A DNA stretch of 64,000 bases from Kiloniellaceae bacterium (lineage in GTDB: Bacteria > Pseudomonadota > Alphaproteobacteria > Kiloniellales > J153), in NCBI GenBank assembly GCA_021776115.1, contig JAJFGN010000007.1:1-64000 (forward strand), read 5' to 3'. The position numbers were made by a program, and so were the translations under genes. Position 1 is the first letter of the stretch. The number at the start of each line of letters is the position of its first letter. The notes beneath the pieces were generated by a model. It had not been told where the DNA came from, ran no database searches, and saw only the letters and a program-made list of their open reading frames with translations. Positions 36,201 to 45,486 of the stretch are shown here, in pieces.

Positions 36201-36992
36201 GAGCCCGAGCCGCAAAACCCCCTGGCGGCGCGGGTGCGAAGCGATGCCGCGACGCTTGTCACGCAAGGCTTGGATGAGACGACGGCGAACCGGCGCGCCG
36301 GTTACCGCGTCTTCGGCTCCAAGCCGGGCGCCTACGGCGCCGGCCTGCAAGCCCTGATCGACGAGCGCGGCTGGGAGACGACAGCCGACTTAGCGCGCGC
36401 CTACCTCGCCTGGGGCGGCTATGCTTACGGTGCCGGCGCGGCCGGGACGGCGGAGCACGGGCTTTTCGAAGCGCGCCTATCCGGCGTCGAGGTCGTCGTG
36501 CACAACCAGGATAACCGCGAACACGACCTTTTGGATTCCGACGACTACTATCAGTTCGAAGGCGGGATGAGCGCCGCCGTCGAACACCTCTCGGGCCAAG
36601 CGCCCAAGGTGTACCACAACGATCACTCGCGCCCGGAAAGTCCCAAGGTGCGCACGCTGGAAGAAGAAGTCGCGCGCGTCGTGCGCGCCCGCGTGGTCAA
36701 CCCGAAGTGGATCACGGGCGTCATGCGCCACGGCTACAAGGGCGCCTTCGAGATGGCGGCAACGCTCGACTACCTCTTCGCCTTCGCGGCCACGACCGGC
36801 GCGGTGAAGGATCATCACTTCGACGCCGTGTACGACGCCTACCTTGAAGACGAAGCCGTGCGCGCCTTCTTGGCGGAAAAGAATCCGGCGGCGCTCAAGG
36901 AAATGGCCGAACGCTTGTTGGAAGCGCAGGCGCGAAATCTTTGGCGGCCGCGCGCGAACTCGGCGCAACTGCGCCTGAAGGAACTGACATGA
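33249..36992 (+). CDS. cobN: Cobaltochelatase subunit CobN
   Basis: 1247 residues, the usual size of the large CobN subunit of the aerobic, ATP-dependent cobaltochelatase that inserts cobalt into hydrogenobyrinic acid a,c-diamide together with CobS and CobT. Characteristic segments include GGASYWPYGVEQL, ILHMGKHGNLEWLPGK, LQPARGYNINPQSSYHDP, DVTLRISGFFRDAFP, and VHNQDNREHDLLDSDDYYQFEGG near the C-terminus. cobS and cobT are not in the window. The stop overlaps the cobO start (ATGA). Confidence 0.97.
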   Translation: MHLLQAQAGGIADGSEAVDLGQTPGEIVVLSSADTELANLAAARGTLGDGFPRVRLANPMQLAHNMSVDLYIETVIGEAKLVVARLLGGASYWPYGVEQLVATCRKRGIALALLPGDDQPDAELTGLSNLPAEATHRLWQYGVHGGPANARNLLAYGASLIGHGVEWVEPRPLLRAGIYWPGLDKPDIGALRAQWREEAPVAAVVFYRALLQAGNLAATDALIAALQAAGVNPLPLYVSSLKEPISADTLSRVFTQAKPGLVLNATGFAVSAPGAARRDGPFDALNCPVLQVVFSGGTREAWAEGTHGLSARDLAMNVALPEVDGRVLSRAVSFKTEDRFDTATECSLAAYAPVPDRIDFVAKLAANWLRLARTPPRKRKVALVLANYPNRDGRIGNGVGLDTPAGTLKVLRALKDAGYTTGDLPADGGALIARLLDGPTNASAAARRIEETLPRPDYELFFGALPHKVREAVIARWGPPECDPFYRVGELDCGNFAISAFRLGKIVIGLQPARGYNINPQSSYHDPALVPPHGYLAFYAWLREAVGVHAILHMGKHGNLEWLPGKALALSQDCFPEAALGPMPHLYPFIVNDPGEGTQAKRRAQAVIVDHLTPPLTRAESYGPLAELERLVDEYYEAAGVDPRRLKVLRGEILELTQRIGLDQDCGIAKGENADSALAKLDNYLCELKEMQIRDGLHIFGQSPTGDQEIDLLVALTRLPRGTGKDGDASLIRALASDLGLGREFDPLDCALGDTWNARRPAALAAVSDEPWRTNGDTLERLELLAQVLVAGRADAPRELHATRAVLHTIGTSVRPAVAACGTAEIAGVLAGLDGRFVMPGPSGAPTRGKLDVLPTGRNFYSVDTRVVPTPAAWTLGWISATRLLERHRQEHGAWPKSLALSAWGTANMRTGGDDIAQALALIGVRPTWETASRRITGFEILPLSVLDRPRVDVTLRISGFFRDAFPAQIDLFDSAVRAVAALDEPEPQNPLAARVRSDAATLVTQGLDETTANRRAGYRVFGSKPGAYGAGLQALIDERGWETTADLARAYLAWGGYAYGAGAAGTAEHGLFEARLSGVEVVVHNQDNREHDLLDSDDYYQFEGGMSAAVEHLSGQAPKVYHNDHSRPESPKVRTLEEEVARVVRARVVNPKWITGVMRHGYKGAFEMAATLDYLFAFAATTGAVKDHHFDAVYDAYLEDEAVRAFLAEKNPAALKEMAERLLEAQARNLWRPRANSAQLRLKELT

Positions 36993-37621
36993 CCGACATG
37001 AGCAAAGATGAAATCAATGCCCGCGCCAACGAGAAAGCGCGTAAGCGCAAGGAAGTGCGCAATCGCATGCTGGCGACAAAAACCCAGGAAAAGGGTTTGC
37101 TGATTGTTCACACCGGTAAAGGCAAGGGAAAATCGACCGCCGCCTTCGGCCTAGTTATACGCGCGATCGGCAACGGCATGCGTGTCGGCGTGGTGCAATT
37201 CGTCAAGGGCAAGTGGGAAACCGGGGAGCGCCCGGTGCTGGAGCGCTTTCCCGATCAGGTTGAGGTTCGGGTCTCCGGCGAGGGTTTTACCTGGGACACC
37301 CAAGACCGCGCGCGCGATATCCGCGCGGCGCAAGCCGGTTGGGCCATAGCCAAGGAGATGATCGAGGCCTGCAGGGGCGGCAAACCGCGCTACGACATGG
37401 TGCTGCTCGACGAGCTCAACATCGTGCTGCGTTACGATTACCTGCCGCTGGACGAGGTGGTCGCGTTCCTAGCAAACAAACCCGAGGACCTGCACGTCAT
37501 CGTCACCGGGCGCAACGCCAAACCGTTATTGATCGAAGCCGCCGACCTGGTAACCGAGATGACGGAGATCAAGCATCCCTTCCGCGCCGGGGTGAAAGCG
37601 CAAAAGGGCATAGAGTTCTGA
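36989..37621 (+). CDS. cobO: Cob(I)yrinic acid a,c-diamide adenosyltransferase
   Basis: A 210-residue CobO/BtuR-type ATP:corrinoid adenosyltransferase that attaches the 5'-deoxyadenosyl ligand to cobalt. The P-loop [15 protein letters not shown] follows an N-terminal charged helix, and the family motifs [22 protein letters not shown] and [17 protein letters not shown] are present. The ATG at 36989 overlaps the cobN stop, and the stop overlaps the cobQ start by one base (TGATG), so cobN-cobO-cobQ are translationally coupled. Confidence 0.96.
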   Translation: MTDMSKDEINARANEKARKRKEVRNRMLATKTQEKGLLIVHTGKGKGKSTAAFGLVIRAIGNGMRVGVVQFVKGKWETGERPVLERFPDQVEVRVSGEGFTWDTQDRARDIRAAQAGWAIAKEMIEACRGGKPRYDMVLLDELNIVLRYDYLPLDEVVAFLANKPEDLHVIVTGRNAKPLLIEAADLVTEMTEIKHPFRAGVKAQKGIEF

Positions 37622-39234
37622 TGGCGAAACCTGCGGCTCTCATGCTGCAGGGCACCGGGTCCGACGTCGGTAAGTCGTTGTTGGTCGCGGGCCTGGCGCG
37701 CGCCTTCACGCGGCGCGGTCTCAAGGTGCGGCCCTTCAAGCCGCAGAATATGTCGAACAACGCCGCGGTCACGGCGGAGGGTGGCGAGATCGGCCGCGCG
37801 CAGGCCTTGCAGGCGCGCGCCTGCGGCGCGGCGCCCTCGGTCCACATGAACCCGGTCCTGCTCAAACCGCAAAGCGATGTCGGCGCGCAGGTCGTGGTCC
37901 AGGGCAAGGTTTGGGGCAACGCCAGCGCGCGCGACTATGGCGCGCTCAAAGCCGAGCTCATGCCCAAGGTGCTGGAAAGTTTTCGGCTGGTATCGCAAGA
38001 CGCCGACCTGGTTCTGATCGAGGGCGCCGGCAGCCCGGCCGAAATCAATTTGCGCGACGGCGATATCGCCAACATGGGCTTCGCCGAAGCCGCCGACGTG
38101 CCGGTCGTCTTGATCGGGGACATCGACCGGGGCGGCGTGATCGCCAGCATCGTCGGCACCTGGACCTTGCTGCCGCCAAGCGAACGCGCGCGGCTAAAAG
38201 GTATCGTCGTCAATAAGTTTCGCGGCGACGTGACGCTTTTCGATAGCGGGCTGGATGTTATCGCGCGCGAAACCGGTCTGCCCTGCTTTGGGGTTGTGCC
38301 CTATTTTGCCGAAGCCCGCCGCCTGCCCGCCGAGGACGCACTGGCGATGGAGGGTTACAGAAACCACAAAGGGTCACCCCCACCCCGACCCTCCCCCGTC
38401 GAGGGGGAGGGGGAAGTGGGATTGGGCGGCCCCATGTTCCCTCCCCCCTTGAGGGGGAGGGTTAGGGTGGGGGGGAATCACGCCGCAGGATCCGATACGG
38501 ACCCCATCATTCGCGTCGCCGTGCCGGTGATCTCGCGCATCGCCAATTTCGACGACCTGGATCCTTTAATCGCGGAGCCGGATGTCGTGGTGACCTTCGT
38601 GCGCGCGGGCGAGGCGATACCGGGCGATGTTGATCTTGTGATTTTGCCCGGATCGAAAGCCACGATCGCCGACCTTGCTTTTCTGCGCGCCCAGGGCTGG
38701 GACATCGACATCGCGGCTCACCTGCGCCGCGGCGGCCAAGTGCTGGGCCTGTGCGGGGGCTATCAGATGCTCGGCACGATCGTGCGCGACCCTCGCGGCG
38801 TTGAAGGCGCGCCGGGCGAAGTCTCCGGCCTGAATCTGCTGGATATCAAAACCGACTTGAGTGGCGACAAAACCCTGAACGAAACAACTGGCACGGAATT
38901 GGTGAGCGGCGCCGCCGTGCGCGGTTACGAAATACATATGGGGCGCACCAGCGGACCGGCATGCGCGCGGCCGATGCTAAAGCTGGGAGACCGAAGCGAC
39001 GGCGCGGTATCGCCCGACGGACGCGTCATGGGCTGTTATCTTCACGGCCTCTTCGCCGCCGACGGTTTCCGTCACGCCTTTCTGACCCGCCTAAGGGAGC
39101 GGCCGGCAAGCGGCCTAGCTTTTGAGACCGAAATCGAGGCCGTGCTCAACCGTTTGGCAGCGCATTTGGAAACGCACATGAATTTGGATGCCCTGCTCAG
39201 GACAGCCCAAAGGCGAGACCCTCAGATCGCGTAG
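37621..39234 (+). CDS. cobQ: Cobyric acid synthase CobQ, with an in-frame repeat insertion
   Basis: 537 residues; amidates adenosylcobyrinic acid a,c-diamide at four positions using glutamine and ATP. The N-terminal ATPase domain begins [19 protein letters not shown] and includes FKPQNMSNN and [12 protein letters not shown]. The C-terminal class I amidotransferase domain holds the nucleophile in [10 protein letters not shown] and the late histidine in YLHGLFA. Between the domains, after LAMEGY, about 36 residues (rich in Pro, Gly, Arg) come from a palindromic repeat at 38371-38476. This accounts for the protein being longer than the usual 480-490 residues. The frame is intact, so the enzyme may still work, since the site is an interdomain linker. 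The 3' end overlaps the convergent DUF6356 gene by 13 bases. Confidence 0.95.
   Translation: MAKPAALMLQGTGSDVGKSLLVAGLARAFTRRGLKVRPFKPQNMSNNAAVTAEGGEIGRAQALQARACGAAPSVHMNPVLLKPQSDVGAQVVVQGKVWGNASARDYGALKAELMPKVLESFRLVSQDADLVLIEGAGSPAEINLRDGDIANMGFAEAADVPVVLIGDIDRGGVIASIVGTWTLLPPSERARLKGIVVNKFRGDVTLFDSGLDVIARETGLPCFGVVPYFAEARRLPAEDALAMEGYRNHKGSPPPRPSPVEGEGEVGLGGPMFPPPLRGRVRVGGNHAAGSDTDPIIRVAVPVISRIANFDDLDPLIAEPDVVVTFVRAGEAIPGDVDLVILPGSKATIADLAFLRAQGWDIDIAAHLRRGGQVLGLCGGYQMLGTIVRDPRGVEGAPGEVSGLNLLDIKTDLSGDKTLNETTGTELVSGAAVRGYEIHMGRTSGPACARPMLKLGDRSDGAVSPDGRVMGCYLHGLFAADGFRHAFLTRLRERPASGLAFETEIEAVLNRLAAHLETHMNLDALLRTAQRRDPQIA
38371..38476. repeat. Palindromic repeat inserted in frame within cobQ
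   Basis: CACCCCGACCCTCCCCCGTCG, GAGGGGGAGGGGGAAG, CCCTCCCCCCTTGAGGGGG and GGTTAGGGTGGGGGG match the repeat found before cobN (33118-33240). In the cobQ frame it reads without stops as [13 protein letters not shown]...[12 protein letters not shown]. The length keeps the downstream reading frame. Confidence 0.85.
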
Positions 39235-39536
39235 TCGGGATGAGCGTTGCTCTCGCCATTGGCGTCGTGCCCCGCTAAGCGGCCCGGCGGGTGGCGCCGG
39301 CGGCTCGTCACCATGCGCTCGTACAGGCCCGCGATCGCCAAGCTTCCGGTCTTGACGAAGAGGAAGGGAAACAGCGCGTGGACGAGGCAGGCGAGTCCAG
39401 CCAGCACCATGTGCAGGCCAAAGGACGTCGCGACCCCCATGTGCTCCATATAGGTTTCGTCCACGCTGGCCGGGTGTTCGGTAAATAGGCGTCGCAACAT
39501 TTGGGGATTGATCCTCGTTAAATGGGCCTCGTCCAA
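39222..39536 (-). CDS. DUF6356 family small membrane protein
   Basis: A 104-residue protein with [17 protein letters not shown] near the N-terminus, a hydrophobic stretch ([21 protein letters not shown]) and [14 protein letters not shown]. These match the DUF6356 family as I know it, a small inner-membrane protein common in Alphaproteobacteria and of unknown function. The gene converges on cobQ with a 13-base overlap of 3' ends and is divergent from the Lrp regulator. Confidence 0.82.
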   Translation of the reverse strand: MDEAHLTRINPQMLRRLFTEHPASVDETYMEHMGVATSFGLHMVLAGLACLVHALFPFLFVKTGSLAIAGLYERMVTSRRRHPPGRLAGHDANGESNAHPDYAI

Positions 39537-39675
39537 GAGGCTTCGTCGATTGGTCTGAGGCGTCAGAATATCCCAAGGAAACGAAAAAAATTTTGCGTAT
39601 TGTGCTAACGATTTATTAATTAGAGCTATTTCATCCTATTGATTGTCTATTCTACAGAATGATATACTCATCTTC

Positions 39676-40137
39676 ATGGACGATATCGACCGCAAGATTC
39701 TGGATTGTCTGCAGCGCGATGCGACCCTTTCGGTCGCCGACATCGCGGAGCGGGTCGGGCTATCGACCACGCCCTGTTGGCGGCGGATCCAGAATCTTGA
39801 GAAAGCCGGCGTCATCCGTGCCCGGGTCGCCTTGCTCGACGCCGGAAAGTTGAATGCCGGGGTGACGGTCTTCGTGCGCCTGCGCACAAATCAGCACAAT
39901 CACGAATGGTTAGAGCGCTTTGCCAAGGCCGTCGCCAAGATGGATGAGGTGGTGGAATTTTACCGCATGAGTGGCGAGATCGACTATCTGCTCAAGGTCG
40001 TGGTGTCCGATATCGCGAGCTACGACGCCGTCTACAAGCGGCTGATCAAGGCGGCGGAGTTCTATGACGTCAGCTCCAGCTTCGCGCTGGAAGAAATCAA
40101 ATATTCCACTGCCTTGCCATTGAGTTACATGTCTTAG
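39676..40137 (+). CDS. Lrp/AsnC family transcriptional regulator
   Basis: A 153-residue regulator with an N-terminal winged helix-turn-helix (DIDRKILDCLQRDATLSVADIAERVGLSTTPCWRRIQNLEKAGVI) and a C-terminal RAM domain (GEIDYLLKVVVSDIASYDAVY) that senses small ligands, often amino acids, and mediates octamer assembly. I used the ATG at 39676; an in-frame upstream start exists at 39643. The AT-rich gap to the divergent DUF6356 gene probably holds an autoregulated promoter. The target genes and ligand are unknown. Confidence 0.93.
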   Translation: MDDIDRKILDCLQRDATLSVADIAERVGLSTTPCWRRIQNLEKAGVIRARVALLDAGKLNAGVTVFVRLRTNQHNHEWLERFAKAVAKMDEVVEFYRMSGEIDYLLKVVVSDIASYDAVYKRLIKAAEFYDVSSSFALEEIKYSTALPLSYMS

Positions 40138-40212
40138 GAGGCGTCGCCGCCCTTGCCTTGGGTCCCGGCTCTGCCTAGGTTATCTACGTGAAACAAGCGT
40201 GAAATAAGCCCT

Positions 40213-41451
40213 ATGTCCTCGCTCGCCGGTAAAAGGATTCTGCTGGTCATTTCCGGCGGAATCGCGGCCTACAAGACCTTGGAGCTGATTCGCCGGGTGC
40301 GGGAGCGCGGCGGCGCGGTCCGCTGTGTCCTGACCAAGGCGGGGGCCCAATTCGTAACCCCCTTATCCCTGGCGGCGTTGAGCGAGGACAAGGTCTACAG
40401 CGACCTGTTTTCCCTGACCGACGAGTCCGAGATGGGCCATATCCGCTTGTCGCGCGAGGCCGACCTGGTGGTGGTCGCCCCAGCGACCGCCGACATCCTG
40501 GCCAAGATGGCCCAAGGGCGCGCGGACGACTTGGCAACCACGGCCTTGCTGGCAACCGACAAGCCGGTCCTGGTAGCGCCCGCCATGAATCTGCGGATGT
40601 GGGACCACGCCGCGACCCAGGCCAACCTGGCCACCTTGAAAGCCCGCGGCGTCCTGAGCGTGGGCCCGAACGAGGGCGATATGGCCTGCGGCGAATACGG
40701 CTTCGGCCGCATGGCCGAGCCGGAAGAGATCCTGCGCGCGATCGAAGAATTCTTCGGCGCCGCCGCGCCCCTGGCCGGACGGCGCGCCCTGGTGACCAGC
40801 GGCCCGACCTACGAGGCGATCGATCCCGTGCGTTTCATCGGCAACCGCTCCTCCGGCCGTCAGGGCCACGCCATCGCCCTGGCGCTGGCCCGGTTGGGCG
40901 CGCGCACCACCTTGGTTTCCGGCCCGACCGGCCTTGCCGATCCGGCCGGCGTCGATACGCTTCGGGTCGAGTCGGCGCGCGACATGCTGGCCGCCTGCGA
41001 GGCCGCCCTGCCCTGCGATGTCGCGGTCTGCGCCGCCGCCGTGTCGGACTGGCGGGCCAAGAAGCCACGCACACAGAAGATGAAAAAGAACGGCAAGGCG
41101 CCGCCGGATTTGGAATTGATCGCCAACCCGGACATCCTGGCCAAGCTGTCGGCCGCCGGGAACGCGCGCCCGCAACTCGTTGTCGGTTTCGCCGCCGAAA
41201 CCGAAAAGGTCATCGAACACGCCCAGGCCAAGCTGGCCAAGAAAGGGTGCGATTGGATCCTGGCGAACGATGTCTCGGAGGGCACCGGCACCTTCGGCGG
41301 CGACGTGAACACTGTCCACCTGATCGACGCAGGGGGCGTTGATTCTTGGCCACGCATGACCAAGGACGATGTGGCGGCCAAACTGGCCACGCGTATCGCT
41401 AAGACCTTGGGACGCGCGCCGGACACAAAATCGGAGAACCGGAAATCGTGA
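40213..41451 (+). CDS. coaBC: Bifunctional phosphopantothenoylcysteine decarboxylase / phosphopantothenate-cysteine ligase
   Basis: A 412-residue Dfp (CoaBC) protein for two steps of coenzyme A synthesis. The N-terminal FMN-dependent CoaC half has [17 protein letters not shown], the [14 protein letters not shown] substrate motif and [19 protein letters not shown] (recognition flap). The C-terminal CoaB half has [22 protein letters not shown] and the lysine-rich [15 protein letters not shown] loop. The stop overlaps the dut start (GTGA), a pairing found in many bacteria. Confidence 0.97.
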   Translation: MSSLAGKRILLVISGGIAAYKTLELIRRVRERGGAVRCVLTKAGAQFVTPLSLAALSEDKVYSDLFSLTDESEMGHIRLSREADLVVVAPATADILAKMAQGRADDLATTALLATDKPVLVAPAMNLRMWDHAATQANLATLKARGVLSVGPNEGDMACGEYGFGRMAEPEEILRAIEEFFGAAAPLAGRRALVTSGPTYEAIDPVRFIGNRSSGRQGHAIALALARLGARTTLVSGPTGLADPAGVDTLRVESARDMLAACEAALPCDVAVCAAAVSDWRAKKPRTQKMKKNGKAPPDLELIANPDILAKLSAAGNARPQLVVGFAAETEKVIEHAQAKLAKKGCDWILANDVSEGTGTFGGDVNTVHLIDAGGVDSWPRMTKDDVAAKLATRIAKTLGRAPDTKSENRKS

Positions 41452-41927
41452 CACCGCCTGTCATTCCCCTAAAACGCCTGCCGCACGGCGCCGACTTGCC
41501 GCTACCGGCGTATGCGACCGAACACAGCGCGGGCATGGACCTCTTGGCCGCGGTCGAGAACGACGTGATTCTGCAGCCGGGCGAGCGCCAACTCATTCCC
41601 AGCGGCATCGCGATCGCCCTGCCGGCCGGTTCCGAAGCGCAAGTTCGGCCGCGCTCCGGCCTGGCGCTAAAGCACGGCATCACGGTCTTGAATGCACCGG
41701 GAACCATCGATGCGGATTATCGTGGCGAGGTCGGGGTGATCCTGATCAACCTGGGGCAAGAACCCTTCACCGTATCGCGGGGCAACCGGATCGCCCAGAT
41801 GGTGATTGCACCGCACTACCGCGCCGTGTGGCAGCCGGTCGAAAAGCTAAGCGTGAGCACGCGCGGCGGCGGCGGCTTCGGTTCCACCGGCCTGCACAGA
41901 GAGCGCGAAGGCGCCGAGAGCGCCTAA
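41448..41927 (+). CDS. dut: Deoxyuridine 5'-triphosphate nucleotidohydrolase
   Basis: A 159-residue trimeric dUTPase that hydrolyses dUTP to dUMP and pyrophosphate. All five motifs are visible: [49 protein letters not shown] and the C-terminal GGGGFGSTG arm. It starts at GTG 41448, overlapping the coaBC stop. The last base of its stop codon is the first base of the second 263-bp element. Confidence 0.97.
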   Translation: MTPPVIPLKRLPHGADLPLPAYATEHSAGMDLLAAVENDVILQPGERQLIPSGIAIALPAGSEAQVRPRSGLALKHGITVLNAPGTIDADYRGEVGVILINLGQEPFTVSRGNRIAQMVIAPHYRAVWQPVEKLSVSTRGGGGFGSTGLHREREGAESA

Positions 41928-42189
41928 TACCAAGGATCGCTGAAGATGACCCCAAGAGACGGCCAACCAAGGTTTTCGGGCCGGAGCGGGCGCCGTGGCG
42001 ATGCGCGGCATCGCGAGGCGTGCGCGACGCCGTCCGAAAGCCTTGGTAAGCCGCCGTTCCGGTCGCGGTGGCGGCCCGTCGGAGGGCGTCGGAAAGCCTT
42101 GACGATGTGCCGCATCGCCCGCGGCTTCCCTCCTACCCGACGGACCGCCACCACGATCTCTAGGGGTCATCTTCAGCGATCCTTGGTAT
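41927..42189. mobile_element. 263-bp MITE-like element, copy 2
   Basis: The element has exactly the same length as the copy at 31791-32053 and a nearly identical core. Its 33-bp ends match each other at all but one position. The end sequences differ from those of copy 1 (for example AAGATGACCCC here, ATAATAACCCC there), yet in each copy both ends carry matching changes. It fills the whole dut-rrf2 gap; the rrf2 start codon lies four bases after it. Confidence 0.85.
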
Positions 42190-42193
42190 TTTA

Positions 42194-42649
42194 ATGTTGC
42201 GGCTATCGAAAAAACTTTTGTTCGCGATCGAGGCAGTGGTCGACGTTGCCTATCACACCGGCCCCGGCCCCGTGCGCTCCACAGATATTTCTCGCCGCCA
42301 AGGCATTCCGCGCCGCTATCTGGAGCAAGTGCTGCAGCACCTGGTGCACCGGGGCATCTTGGCCGGACAACGCGGCCCGCGCGGCGGGTATCGCCTGGCG
42401 CGCGAACGCAGGCGCATTACGGTCGGTGAAATTGTCCGTATCGTGCGTGAGATCGAGGGATCGAGCGACCCGGCGGACGCGCCCAACGGCTCCGAGATCG
42501 GAGTCAAGGTGGTGCGGCCGATCTGGCTGAACATGCAAAATGAAATGATGGGCCGGCTGGACGATCTGACCATCGAGGAATTGTGCAATCGCGCCCACGA
42601 GAGCGATATCGCGCGCGAGGCCGCGCAGATTCCGGACTTCAGTATTTGA
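42194..42649 (+). CDS. Rrf2 family transcriptional regulator
   Basis: A 151-residue Rrf2 protein with the N-terminal winged helix (LSKKLLFAIEAVVDVAYH, GIPRRYLEQVLQHLVHRGIL, RGPRGGYRLARE). The three-cysteine Fe-S cluster motif of IscR/NsrR is absent; only one cysteine is present, so it resembles CymR-type or cluster-free members. It is followed directly by cysK (stop and start are adjacent), which suggests control of cysteine synthesis, as CymR does in other bacteria. There is no clear Shine-Dalgarno sequence, because the leader is the end of the 263-bp element. Confidence 0.92.
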   Translation: MLRLSKKLLFAIEAVVDVAYHTGPGPVRSTDISRRQGIPRRYLEQVLQHLVHRGILAGQRGPRGGYRLARERRRITVGEIVRIVREIEGSSDPADAPNGSEIGVKVVRPIWLNMQNEMMGRLDDLTIEELCNRAHESDIAREAAQIPDFSI

Positions 42650-43642
42650 ATGGCGATGAACGAGATTAAAACCCCACCGACTCGATCCGCTAAACCGGTC
42701 GAGTTTCGCGGCCGCGTCTACGACAGCATCCTGGACACCATCGGTGCGACGCCACTGGTGCGCTTGCGCAAACTGGCGCAGGCTAGGGGCGTGAAAGCCG
42801 AGATCCTCGGCAAGTGCGAGTTCTTCAATCCCCTGTCGTCGGTCAAGGACCGCATCGGCTTCGCCATGATCGAGGCTTTGGAAGCGGCCGGTAAAATTGG
42901 CCCGAACACGGTGATCGTCGAACCAACCAGCGGCAACACGGGAATCGCGCTGGCCTTCGTCTGCGCGGCCAAGGGGTACCGCCTGATCCTGACCATGCCG
43001 GAAACCATGTCGGTCGAACGGCGCAAGATGTTGCGCCTGTTCGGGGCCGAGCTTGTGCTAACAGAGGGGGCGCAGGGCATGCGCGGCGCCGTCGCCAAGG
43101 CGGAAGAGATTGTGGCCGAGCTGCCGGACGCGGTTATCCCGCAGCAGTTCGAGAACCCCGCCAACCCGGCGATCCACCGCCGCACGACCGCCGAAGAGAT
43201 TTGGCGCGACACCGGCGGCGATGTCGATGTCATCGTCAGTGGCGTCGGCACCGGCGGTACCCTGACCGGGCTCGGTTCGGTCTTGAAGGAACGCAAACCG
43301 GATTTGCGCGTCGTCGCGGTCGAGCCGGAGGACAGCCCCATCCTTTCGGGCGGCGCGCCCGGACCGCACAAGATTCAAGGCATCGGCGCCGGCTTCGTAC
43401 CCGGCAATCTGGATACCGCCCTGATCGACGAGATCGTGCGAATCGGCAACGACACCGCCTTTGCCGTGGCGCGCGAGCTCGCGCGGGTCGAGGGGGTGCC
43501 GGGCGGCATCTCTTCCGGCGCCGCCGTCGCGGCGGCCCTGGAAGTCGGCGCCCGCCCCGGGATGGCCGGCAAAACCATCGTCGCCATCCTGCCCTCGCTC
43601 GCGGAACGCTATCTCAGCACCGATCTTTTCGAAGGCATGTAG
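42650..43642 (+). CDS. cysK: Cysteine synthase A (O-acetylserine sulfhydrylase)
   Basis: A 330-residue PLP-dependent enzyme making cysteine from O-acetylserine and sulfide. The PLP lysine lies in [14 protein letters not shown], the substrate loop is [10 protein letters not shown], and the phosphate-binding loop is [25 protein letters not shown] is the C-terminal conserved stretch. It directly follows the rrf2 stop; an alternative ATG is six bases downstream. moeB follows 19 bases later. Confidence 0.97.
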   Translation: MAMNEIKTPPTRSAKPVEFRGRVYDSILDTIGATPLVRLRKLAQARGVKAEILGKCEFFNPLSSVKDRIGFAMIEALEAAGKIGPNTVIVEPTSGNTGIALAFVCAAKGYRLILTMPETMSVERRKMLRLFGAELVLTEGAQGMRGAVAKAEEIVAELPDAVIPQQFENPANPAIHRRTTAEEIWRDTGGDVDVIVSGVGTGGTLTGLGSVLKERKPDLRVVAVEPEDSPILSGGAPGPHKIQGIGAGFVPGNLDTALIDEIVRIGNDTAFAVARELARVEGVPGGISSGAAVAAALEVGARPGMAGKTIVAILPSLAERYLSTDLFEGM

Positions 43643-43661
43643 AAGAGCCGTCTGTTACGCA

Positions 43662-44495
43662 ATGGAATTCAGCGACGACCAGATCCACCGCTATGCCCGC
43701 CACCTGGTCCTGCCGGAGATCGGCGAGGACGGCCAGGCGAAGTTGCTCGGCTCGAAAGTCCTGGTAATCGGCGCCGGCGGCCTGGGCTCGCCCCTGCTGC
43801 TTTACCTCGCCGCCGCAGGGGTTGGCACGCTCGGCGTGGTCGACGACGATGCGGTCGACTTGTCCAACCTCCAGCGTCAGGTTCTGCACGACACCTCGTC
43901 CGTTGGCGCGCCCAAGACGCAAAGCGCGGCGGCGCGCCTGGCCGAGGTCAATCCCGAGGTCAAGGTCGTGCGCCACGACGTGCGCCTCGCGCCCGGCAAC
44001 GCGATCAAGCTGATGCGCGGCTACGATTTGGTGGCCGACGGCTCCGACAATTTTCCGACCCGCTTCCTGCTCAACGACGCCTGTTATCTGGCCGGCAAGA
44101 CTTTGGTCTCGGCCGCGATCATGCGCTTCGACGGCCAGATCGCGACCTACAAGGCGCATGCGCGCGACTCGGCTGAGACCGACACCGATCCCTGCTATCG
44201 CTGCATCTTCGGCGCGCAGCCCGAGGACCCGAAGCAGTCTTGTGCCGACGTCGGCGTCATGGGCGCCCTGGCCGGCACCATGGGTTCGCTGCAAGCGGTC
44301 GAGGTGATCAAGGAGTTGCTCGGCATCGGCGAGAGCCTGTCGGGCTCGATCCTGCTCTACGACGCGCTGGGCGCGACCTTCCGGAAGATCAAGACCAAGG
44401 CCGACCCGGCCTGCCCCCTCTGCGGCCCGCAAGCCACTATCCGCGATCTCGACAGCGTTTCCTACAACGAGAGGGAAGCCGTGTGCACGGTGTAA
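43662..44495 (+). CDS. moeB: MoeB/ThiF-type ubiquitin-like protein activating enzyme (E1-like)
   Basis: A 277-residue adenylyltransferase that activates sulfur-carrier proteins such as MoaD, ThiS or CysO. The nucleotide site GAGGLGSPLLLYLAAAGVG, DLSNLQRQ, DGSDNFPTRFLLND and the structural zinc cysteines CYRC and CPLCG are present; the candidate catalytic cysteine is in QSCADVGVMG. There is no rhodanese domain. Sitting behind cysK, it may serve sulfur transfer in cysteine, molybdopterin or thiamine synthesis; which carrier it uses is not shown. Confidence 0.92.
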   Translation: MEFSDDQIHRYARHLVLPEIGEDGQAKLLGSKVLVIGAGGLGSPLLLYLAAAGVGTLGVVDDDAVDLSNLQRQVLHDTSSVGAPKTQSAAARLAEVNPEVKVVRHDVRLAPGNAIKLMRGYDLVADGSDNFPTRFLLNDACYLAGKTLVSAAIMRFDGQIATYKAHARDSAETDTDPCYRCIFGAQPEDPKQSCADVGVMGALAGTMGSLQAVEVIKELLGIGESLSGSILLYDALGATFRKIKTKADPACPLCGPQATIRDLDSVSYNEREAVCTV

Positions 44496-44503
44496 GAGAA
44501 GGC

Positions 44504-44596
44504 TTCACCACGAAGGCGCGGAGACAACAAAGAACGCGAAGCAAAAAAATCATTCTCTTTGCGCCCCTTCGTGTCTTCGCGCCTTCGTGGTAAAAC
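44504..44596. repeat. Inverted repeat between convergent moeB and SDR genes
   Basis: TTCACCACGAAGGCGCG is answered by CGCGCCTTCGTGGTAAA, giving a long imperfect hairpin with the inner arms AAAGAACGCGAAGC and CTTTGCGCCCCTTCG. It belongs to the same family as the repeat at 862-933. Because it sits between two converging genes it probably works as a bidirectional terminator. Confidence 0.7.
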
Positions 44597-44597
44597 T

Positions 44598-45356
44598 TTA
44601 CCCTCGCCCGACGAAGGGCATCTTGGTCGCCATGACGGTCATGGTCTGAACGTTGGAGTCGAGTGGCAGGCTGGCCATGAAGGCAACCGCGCGGCCGATA
44701 TCCTCGACATCCATCCGGGGTTCGACCGCGATCGAACCGTCGGCCTGGGCCATGCCTTTCTTCATGGGCTCCGTCATCTCGGTCGCCGCGTTGCCGATAT
44801 CGATCTGACCGCAGGCGATGTCGTGCTTGCGGCCGTCCAACGAGGTCGATTTGGTTAGGCCGGTAATGGCGTGCTTGGTCGCCGTGTACGGGGCGGAATT
44901 GGGCCGGGGTGCATGCGCCGAGATAGAGCCGTTGTTGACGATGCGCCCGCCGCGCGGGTCTTGCGCCTTCATGATCTTGATCGCTTCCTGCGTGCACAAG
45001 AAGACACCCGTGAGGTTTACGTTCACGACCGCCGTCCACTGCTCGAAGCTCAAGTCCTCCATCGGCACCGGCGGTGCGCCCATGCCCGCGTTATTGAACA
45101 GAAAGTCGAGCCGGCCGAAGGTTTCCTGAGTCGCGGTGAAAAGCGCATGCACGGATTTCGGGTCGGCGACGTCGCTCGGCACCGCCAGAGTATTCTTGGC
45201 CAAGTCTCCGGCTTGTTTCTGGGTCTCCTCCAAGGCCTCGGCGCGCCGGCCCGCCAAAGCGACCTTGAAGCCGTCACGCAGAAGCGCGAGCGCCGCCGAG
45301 CGGCCGATGCCGCTGCCGGCCCCGGTTACGATGGCAACCCTGTTCCCCGCCGTCAT
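44598..45356 (-). CDS. Short-chain dehydrogenase/reductase
   Basis: A 252-residue classical SDR. The cofactor motif TGAGSGIG, the NNAG motif, and the catalytic Ser-Tyr-Lys set ([10 protein letters not shown] then YTATK) are all in place. An arginine pair in AGRRAEAL at the end of the second strand suggests NADP preference. The substrate cannot be deduced from sequence or neighbours. It appears monocistronic. Confidence 0.92.
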   Translation of the reverse strand: MTAGNRVAIVTGAGSGIGRSAALALLRDGFKVALAGRRAEALEETQKQAGDLAKNTLAVPSDVADPKSVHALFTATQETFGRLDFLFNNAGMGAPPVPMEDLSFEQWTAVVNVNLTGVFLCTQEAIKIMKAQDPRGGRIVNNGSISAHAPRPNSAPYTATKHAITGLTKSTSLDGRKHDIACGQIDIGNAATEMTEPMKKGMAQADGSIAVEPRMDVEDIGRAVAFMASLPLDSNVQTMTVMATKMPFVGRG

Positions 45357-45486
45357 CTCCCAAACCTCCCTTTACGCGGCCCAGCACCCCGGACATCGCG
45401 ATCGAGTCGGTGTTCATAGCATATGCGGCCCACAGACGAGCCGGAGCGTGCTACCGGCCCGCAAGATGCGGGATCGCCAGTGCGCG

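Noticed and set aside
33118-38476. GAGGGGG/CCCTCCCC repeats as a CRISPR array
   Set aside because: The copies are 5 kb apart, with palindromes joined directly and no regular spacers, and no cas genes are present.
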